Source: Paracoccaceae bacterium (GTDB taxonomy: Bacteria; Pseudomonadota; Alphaproteobacteria; Rhodobacterales; Rhodobacteraceae). From it: DNA of 13,123 nt. The notes under the pieces were generated by a model that worked only from the letters and a program-made list of their open reading frames with translations, was not told the origin of the DNA and did not search any database. The position numbers were made by a program, and so were the translations under genes. The DNA lies in NCBI GenBank assembly GCA_027030435.1, contig JALVEX010000142.1:1-13123 (forward strand). Direction: 5' to 3'. Shown piece after piece: positions 12,635-13,123 of the stretch. Positions within the stretch are counted from its first letter, which is position 1. Each line of letters begins with the position of its first letter.

Positions 12635-13123
12635 GGATTGGCAGGAAGCGGGCTTCGGGCTTTATGTCCACTGGCCCTACTGCCAGGCCAAATGCCCTTA
12701 TTGCGATTTCAATTCCCATGTCGCAGCCGAGATCGATCAGGAGTCCTGGGCCGAGGCATATGTAGGCGAGATCGACAGAATCGCCCGGGCAACGGGGCCC
12801 CGGCTTCTGAATTCTATTTTTTTCGGCGGCGGCACGCCGAGCCTTATGGATCCCGAGCTTGTTTCCACCATCATCAATGCCGCTGCCCAGGCCTGGCCTT
12901 TTGCCAATGATTGCGAAATCACGCTCGAGGCCAACCCCACATCGTCCGAGGCCGGGCGGTTCCGGGACTATTGCGATGCGGGCGTCAACCGCCTTTCGCT
13001 CGGCGTTCAGGCGCTTCGTGATGTCGATCTGCGCCGCCTCGGCCGGCTGCACGATTCGCGCGAAGCTCTCGCCGCCTATGAGATGGCACGATCGATTTTC
13101 GATCGCGTAAGTTTCGATCTGAT
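12627..13123 (+). CDS. hemW: HemW-type radical SAM protein, 5' part (3' end outside window)
   Basis: A radical SAM protein related to coproporphyrinogen oxidase HemN; HemW proteins are regarded as haem-binding, haem-delivery factors rather than oxidases. The frame is open to the window edge and gives 165 codons of an expected protein near 380-390. After the start, LPEDWQEAGFGLYVHWPYC leads into the [4Fe-4S] motif with Cys19, Cys23 and Cys26 (CQAKCPYC), followed by DFNSHV. The residue after PYC is Asp, so the CxC found in true HemN is absent, which favours HemW. FFGGGTPSLM is the SAM-binding glycine motif, and LEANPTS and GVNRLSLGVQAL are family segments. The start is TTG at 12627, overlapping the rdgB stop by 8 bases, with AGGA upstream. 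It is the third gene of the rph-rdgB-hemW unit. Confidence 0.93.
   Translation, partial: MPEDWQEAGFGLYVHWPYCQAKCPYCDFNSHVAAEIDQESWAEAYVGEIDRIARATGPRLLNSIFFGGGTPSLMDPELVSTIINAAAQAWPFANDCEITLEANPTSSEAGRFRDYCDAGVNRLSLGVQALRDVDLRRLGRLHDSREALAAYEMARSIFDRVSFDL

Noticed and set aside
1..13123. CRISPR arrays, insertion sequences, tRNA or rRNA genes, phage genes
   Set aside because: I looked for regularly spaced direct repeats, transposase motifs and cloverleaf-like sequences and saw none. Apart from the palindrome at 1063-1137 the non-coding DNA is short spacers.

Overview
This window is GC-rich chromosomal DNA from an alphaproteobacterium, most likely in or near the Rhodobacterales. The assignment is an inference from protein character (RdgB, HemW, MaeB and MutS of alphaproteobacterial type), from the blocks hrcA-grpE and rph-rdgB-hemW lying head to head, and from a GC-rich palindromic repeat that I recall from rhodobacterial genomes. 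No database search was possible. Genes are packed tightly on both strands. I see no phage, insertion sequence, CRISPR array, tRNA or rRNA.

Layout. Bases 1-922 hold the 3' part of argG (+, arginine synthesis). A 239-base spacer follows, with an AT-rich part and then strong GC-rich hairpins, where argG meets a minus-strand pair head-on. That pair (1162-2783) is a fold-type IV aminotransferase followed by a small sulfotransferase-like protein; the two overlap in an ATGA junction and are probably translationally coupled. Diverging from it is msrA (2923-3588, +), an exported methionine sulfoxide reductase. Its 3' end overlaps by 12 bases the end of a minus-strand PfkB/ribokinase gene (3577-4458), which directly abuts the upstream maeB (4459-6717, -), a malic enzyme fused to a phosphotransacetylase-like domain. 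mutS (6841-9501, +) diverges from maeB and ends one base from grpE. grpE and hrcA (9503-11198, -) form a heat-shock operon. Diverging from hrcA is rph-rdgB-hemW (11316 to the window end, +), whose junctions overlap; hemW is cut by the window edge.

Functionally this is mostly housekeeping: arginine synthesis, C4/C3 carbon flow, sugar phosphorylation, mismatch repair, protein folding and its regulation, tRNA 3' processing, nucleotide-pool cleaning, envelope oxidative repair and haem trafficking. I found no clear new multi-gene defence or mobile system. The least understood item is the aminotransferase-sulfotransferase pair. Its aminotransferase has Thr where the family normally has the Glu that contacts the PLP ring nitrogen. 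The other item worth following is the palindromic repeat downstream of argG.
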